Source of the DNA: Methanomicrobiales archaeon
GTDB lineage: Archaea; Halobacteriota; Methanomicrobia; Methanomicrobiales; Methanoculleaceae
Length of the DNA stretch: 5,845 bases
Reading direction: 5' to 3'
Assembly (NCBI GenBank): GCA_012510335.1
Contig: JAAZIF010000137.1
Span: forward strand, 1-5,845
Position 1 is the stretch's first letter. The number at the start of each line of letters is the position of its first letter. The position numbers were made by a program, and so were the translations under genes. Below are positions 3,858-5,845 of the stretch, piece after piece. Under the pieces are notes generated by a model. It had not been told where the DNA came from, ran no database searches, and was given only the letters and a program-made list of their open reading frames with translations.

Positions 3858-5845
3858 ATGAACCCGGCGCGCGGACATGACCCGGATGCGGCGATCCTGG
3901 AGGAATCGCCTCCGAACCGGCTTATACATGAAAAGAGCCCGTACCTGCTCCAGCATGCATACAACCCCGTCGACTGGCATCCCTGGGGCGAGGAGGCATT
4001 CCTCCGGGCGAGGGAGGAGAACAAACCGGTATTCCTCTCCATAGGCTACTCGGCCTGCCACTGGTGCCACGTCATGAGAGAGGAGTCGTTTGAGGATCCC
4101 CAGGTTGCAAAACTCTTGAACGACATCTTCGTCTGCGTCAAGGTGGACCGCGAAGAACGGCCCGATATCGACCAGATCTACATAGATGCCGCGCATATGC
4201 TGAGCGGGGCTGCCATAGGATGGCCGCTCACCATCCTCATGACACACGACGGGAAGCCGTTCTTTGCGGCGAGCTACATACCGAAGGAGAGCCGATACGG
4301 CATGACCGGCCTCATGGATCTCATCCCGAGGATCAACAAGATCTGGCAGGCACAGCGGCAGGATCTCGAGGAAGCCGGCAGCCAGGTGCTGGATGCCCTG
4401 AAGAACGCGGCCAGCACCCCCTCAGGCGGGGACGAACCCCCGGAGACCATACTCGATGACGCTTACGACGCCCTGCTCAGGCTGTTTGACGGAGAGAACG
4501 GGGGGTTTGGGGATGCACCGAAGTTCCCGGCCCCGCATAGCCTCATATACCTGCTCAGGTATGGGAACCGGACCGGGAAGACCCCGGCATACACGATGGT
4601 CGAGAAGACACTGCACGCGATGAGGCGGGGCGGCATATTCGACCAGGTCGGCCTGGGATTCCACCGCTACACGACGGACGCGGAGTGGCTCGTCCCGCAC
4701 TTCGAGAAGATGCTCTATGACCAGGCGCTCCTGATCATGGCATACACAGAGGCCTACCTCGCGACAGGCAGGGAGGAGTTTGCCAGCACCGCCCGGGAGA
4801 CGATCGACTACCTCCTGCGGGAGATGACCGATCCAGAGGGTGGTTTCTACTCGGCGGAGGATGCAGAGAGCGAAGGAGAAGAAGGAAAGTTCTACCTCTG
4901 GACGAAGGCCGAGATCCTGGAGATCCTCGGGGAGGAGGACGGGGAGCGCATCTCCCGGATCTTCGGTGTCACGGAGCCCGGGAACTACCTGGAACAGCCG
5001 GGCGCGAAGAGAACAGGCCAGAATATCCTCCGGCTGCGGCGCCCGCTGGCATCCTGGGCTCATGAGTTCTCGATGGCGGAGGAGGATCTGGCGGGATTCG
5101 TGGAAGATGCCCGGCAGAGGCTCTTTGCGGCCCGGGAGGAGCGGATCCACCCGGCGAAGGATGACAAGATCCTCACCGACTGGAACGGGCTTGCGATCGC
5201 TGCCCTGGCGACGGCGGCCAGGGCGTTCGATGACCCGGAGTACCTGGCGGCTGCAGAGAAGGCGGTGGCGTTCGTCCTCACCCGGCTGCGCGGGCCGGAT
5301 GGCCGGCTCCTCCACCGCTACCGGGATGGCGAGGCCGGCCTTCCGGCGACGCTCGACGACTACTCGTCCATGCTCCGGGCGCTCATCGAGGTCTATGAGG
5401 CGTCGTTCTCTCCCGGCTACCTCCAGACCGCCGTCGAACTCGCCCGGGATATGATCACCCACTACTGGGACTGCAACCACGGCGGCTTCTTCTTCACGCC
5501 CAGCGACGCGGATGCCATAGTCAGGCAGAAACCCATCTTCGACGGGGCAACCCCCTCCGGCAACGGCGTGGCCATGTACGCACTCCTCCTCCTCGGCAGG
5601 ATGACGGCGAACCTCGAGTTCGAGGAGGCGGCAAACCGGATGCGGCGTGTCTTCGCCGATCCCGTCCGGAGATCTCCGGCCGCCTGCTCGAGCTTCCTCA
5701 CGGGCCTTGAGTTCATGCTCGGGCCAAACGTCGAGGTGATAATCACCGGCGCCAGGGATGCGGAGGATACCCGGACCATGATCCAGGCTATCCGGTCGCG
5801 CCATACGCCAAACGCCATCCTCATCTTCCGCCCCTCCGATGAGGA
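3858..5845 (+). CDS. Thioredoxin-fold/six-hairpin protein, DUF255 (YyaL/SPATA20) family, 3' end cut by window
   Basis: The first 662 codons are present without a stop. Family members run to roughly 680-720 residues, so only the C-terminal tail is missing. The N-terminal thioredoxin-like domain (about 20-170) shows the family signature SPYLLQHAYNPVDWHPWG, the redox-type CHWC (C67, C70), KVDREERPDID and GWPLTI with W122. The rest matches the (alpha/alpha)6-barrel, glycosidase-like portion: HFEKMLYDQALL from 281, GGFYSAEDAESEGEEGKFY from 328, LTDWNGLAIAALA around W442, and DGATPSGNG from 562. The molecular function of the family is not settled. A redox or sugar-related role is suggested only by the folds. 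The loop before GWPLT has one more residue (GAAIGWPL against the common GQGGWPL), and FFAASYIP replaces the common FFGGTYFP. No signal peptide is seen, so it should be cytoplasmic. ATG 3858 is chosen from the TATA distance. An out-of-frame ATG lies 4 nt upstream. Confidence 0.92.
   Translation, partial: MNPARGHDPDAAILEESPPNRLIHEKSPYLLQHAYNPVDWHPWGEEAFLRAREENKPVFLSIGYSACHWCHVMREESFEDPQVAKLLNDIFVCVKVDREERPDIDQIYIDAAHMLSGAAIGWPLTILMTHDGKPFFAASYIPKESRYGMTGLMDLIPRINKIWQAQRQDLEEAGSQVLDALKNAASTPSGGDEPPETILDDAYDALLRLFDGENGGFGDAPKFPAPHSLIYLLRYGNRTGKTPAYTMVEKTLHAMRRGGIFDQVGLGFHRYTTDAEWLVPHFEKMLYDQALLIMAYTEAYLATGREEFASTARETIDYLLREMTDPEGGFYSAEDAESEGEEGKFYLWTKAEILEILGEEDGERISRIFGVTEPGNYLEQPGAKRTGQNILRLRRPLASWAHEFSMAEEDLAGFVEDARQRLFAAREERIHPAKDDKILTDWNGLAIAALATAARAFDDPEYLAAAEKAVAFVLTRLRGPDGRLLHRYRDGEAGLPATLDDYSSMLRALIEVYEASFSPGYLQTAVELARDMITHYWDCNHGGFFFTPSDADAIVRQKPIFDGATPSGNGVAMYALLLLGRMTANLEFEEAANRMRRVFADPVRRSPAACSSFLTGLEFMLGPNVEVIITGARDAEDTRTMIQAIRSRHTPNAILIFRPSDE

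Noticed and set aside
3626..3880. An 84-codon plus-strand frame through the hsp20-DUF255 intergenic region
   Set aside because: It has no ribosome-binding site, spans the TATA box and start of the DUF255 gene, and its composition is not codon-like.
3798..4247. A 149-codon minus-strand frame over the start of the DUF255 gene
   Set aside because: It is antisense to the conserved thioredoxin-like domain and has no motif of its own.
4840..5454. A 204-codon plus-strand frame inside the DUF255 gene
   Set aside because: It is an out-of-frame reading with an extremely Arg/Ser-rich product and no start signal, and it lies inside a gene with strong motif support.
4422..5804. A 460-codon open reading frame on the minus strand
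   Set aside because: It lies entirely antisense to the DUF255 gene, whose protein matches family motifs along its whole length. The reverse product is a low-complexity Arg/Glu/Pro-rich sequence typical of antisense frames in GC-rich coding DNA.

Overview
This 5.8-kb, GC-rich window looks like chromosomal DNA of a methanogenic euryarchaeon, most plausibly of the Methanomicrobiales (Methanoculleus-like). That placement is an inference. It rests on a four-subunit 2-oxoacid:ferredoxin oxidoreductase, archaeal TATA boxes about 25 nt ahead of leaderless or near-leaderless starts, GGAGGTGA-type Shine-Dalgarno sites, and strong G/C preference at third codon positions. I see no rRNA, tRNA, CRISPR array or intact mobile element.

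Layout. (1) Positions 34-2783, plus strand: a tightly packed four-gene operon in the order beta, alpha, gamma, delta for a pyruvate-type 2-oxoacid:ferredoxin oxidoreductase. Consecutive genes overlap by 7, 8 and 4 bases, so translation is probably coupled. (2) Positions 2761-3150, minus strand: a 129-residue protein of unknown function made of two zinc ribbons with identical Cys spacing. It converges on the delta gene and their 3' ends overlap by 23 bp. (3) Positions 3151-3295: a divergent intergenic region with one TATA box per direction and GC-rich hairpins between them. (4) Positions 3296-3598, plus strand: a minimal 100-residue Hsp20/alpha-crystallin chaperone. (5) Positions 3599-3857: a 259-bp GC-rich intergenic segment with a T-run, short inverted repeats and a TATA box at its right end. 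(6) Positions 3858 to the window end, plus strand: a thioredoxin-fold plus six-hairpin-glycosidase-like protein of the DUF255/YyaL/SPATA20 family, cut off by the window edge near its C-terminus.

How the genes fit together. The oxidoreductase subunits form one enzyme. Alpha and beta build the thiamine diphosphate active site, beta also carries the proximal Fe-S cluster, gamma is the third structural subunit, and delta is the two-[4Fe-4S] ferredoxin-like electron outlet. In an autotrophic or acetate-assimilating methanogen such an enzyme usually works toward pyruvate synthesis from acetyl-CoA, CO2 and reduced ferredoxin. The exact 2-oxoacid cannot be fixed from sequence alone. The zinc-ribbon, Hsp20 and DUF255 genes each have their own promoter-like element and look like independent transcription units. 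No convincing new multi-gene system is visible. The less ordinary points are the subunit order, the Cys-rich N-terminus of beta, the duplicated zinc ribbon, the hairpins between divergent promoters, and the staggered ATGCATG start of the DUF255 gene.
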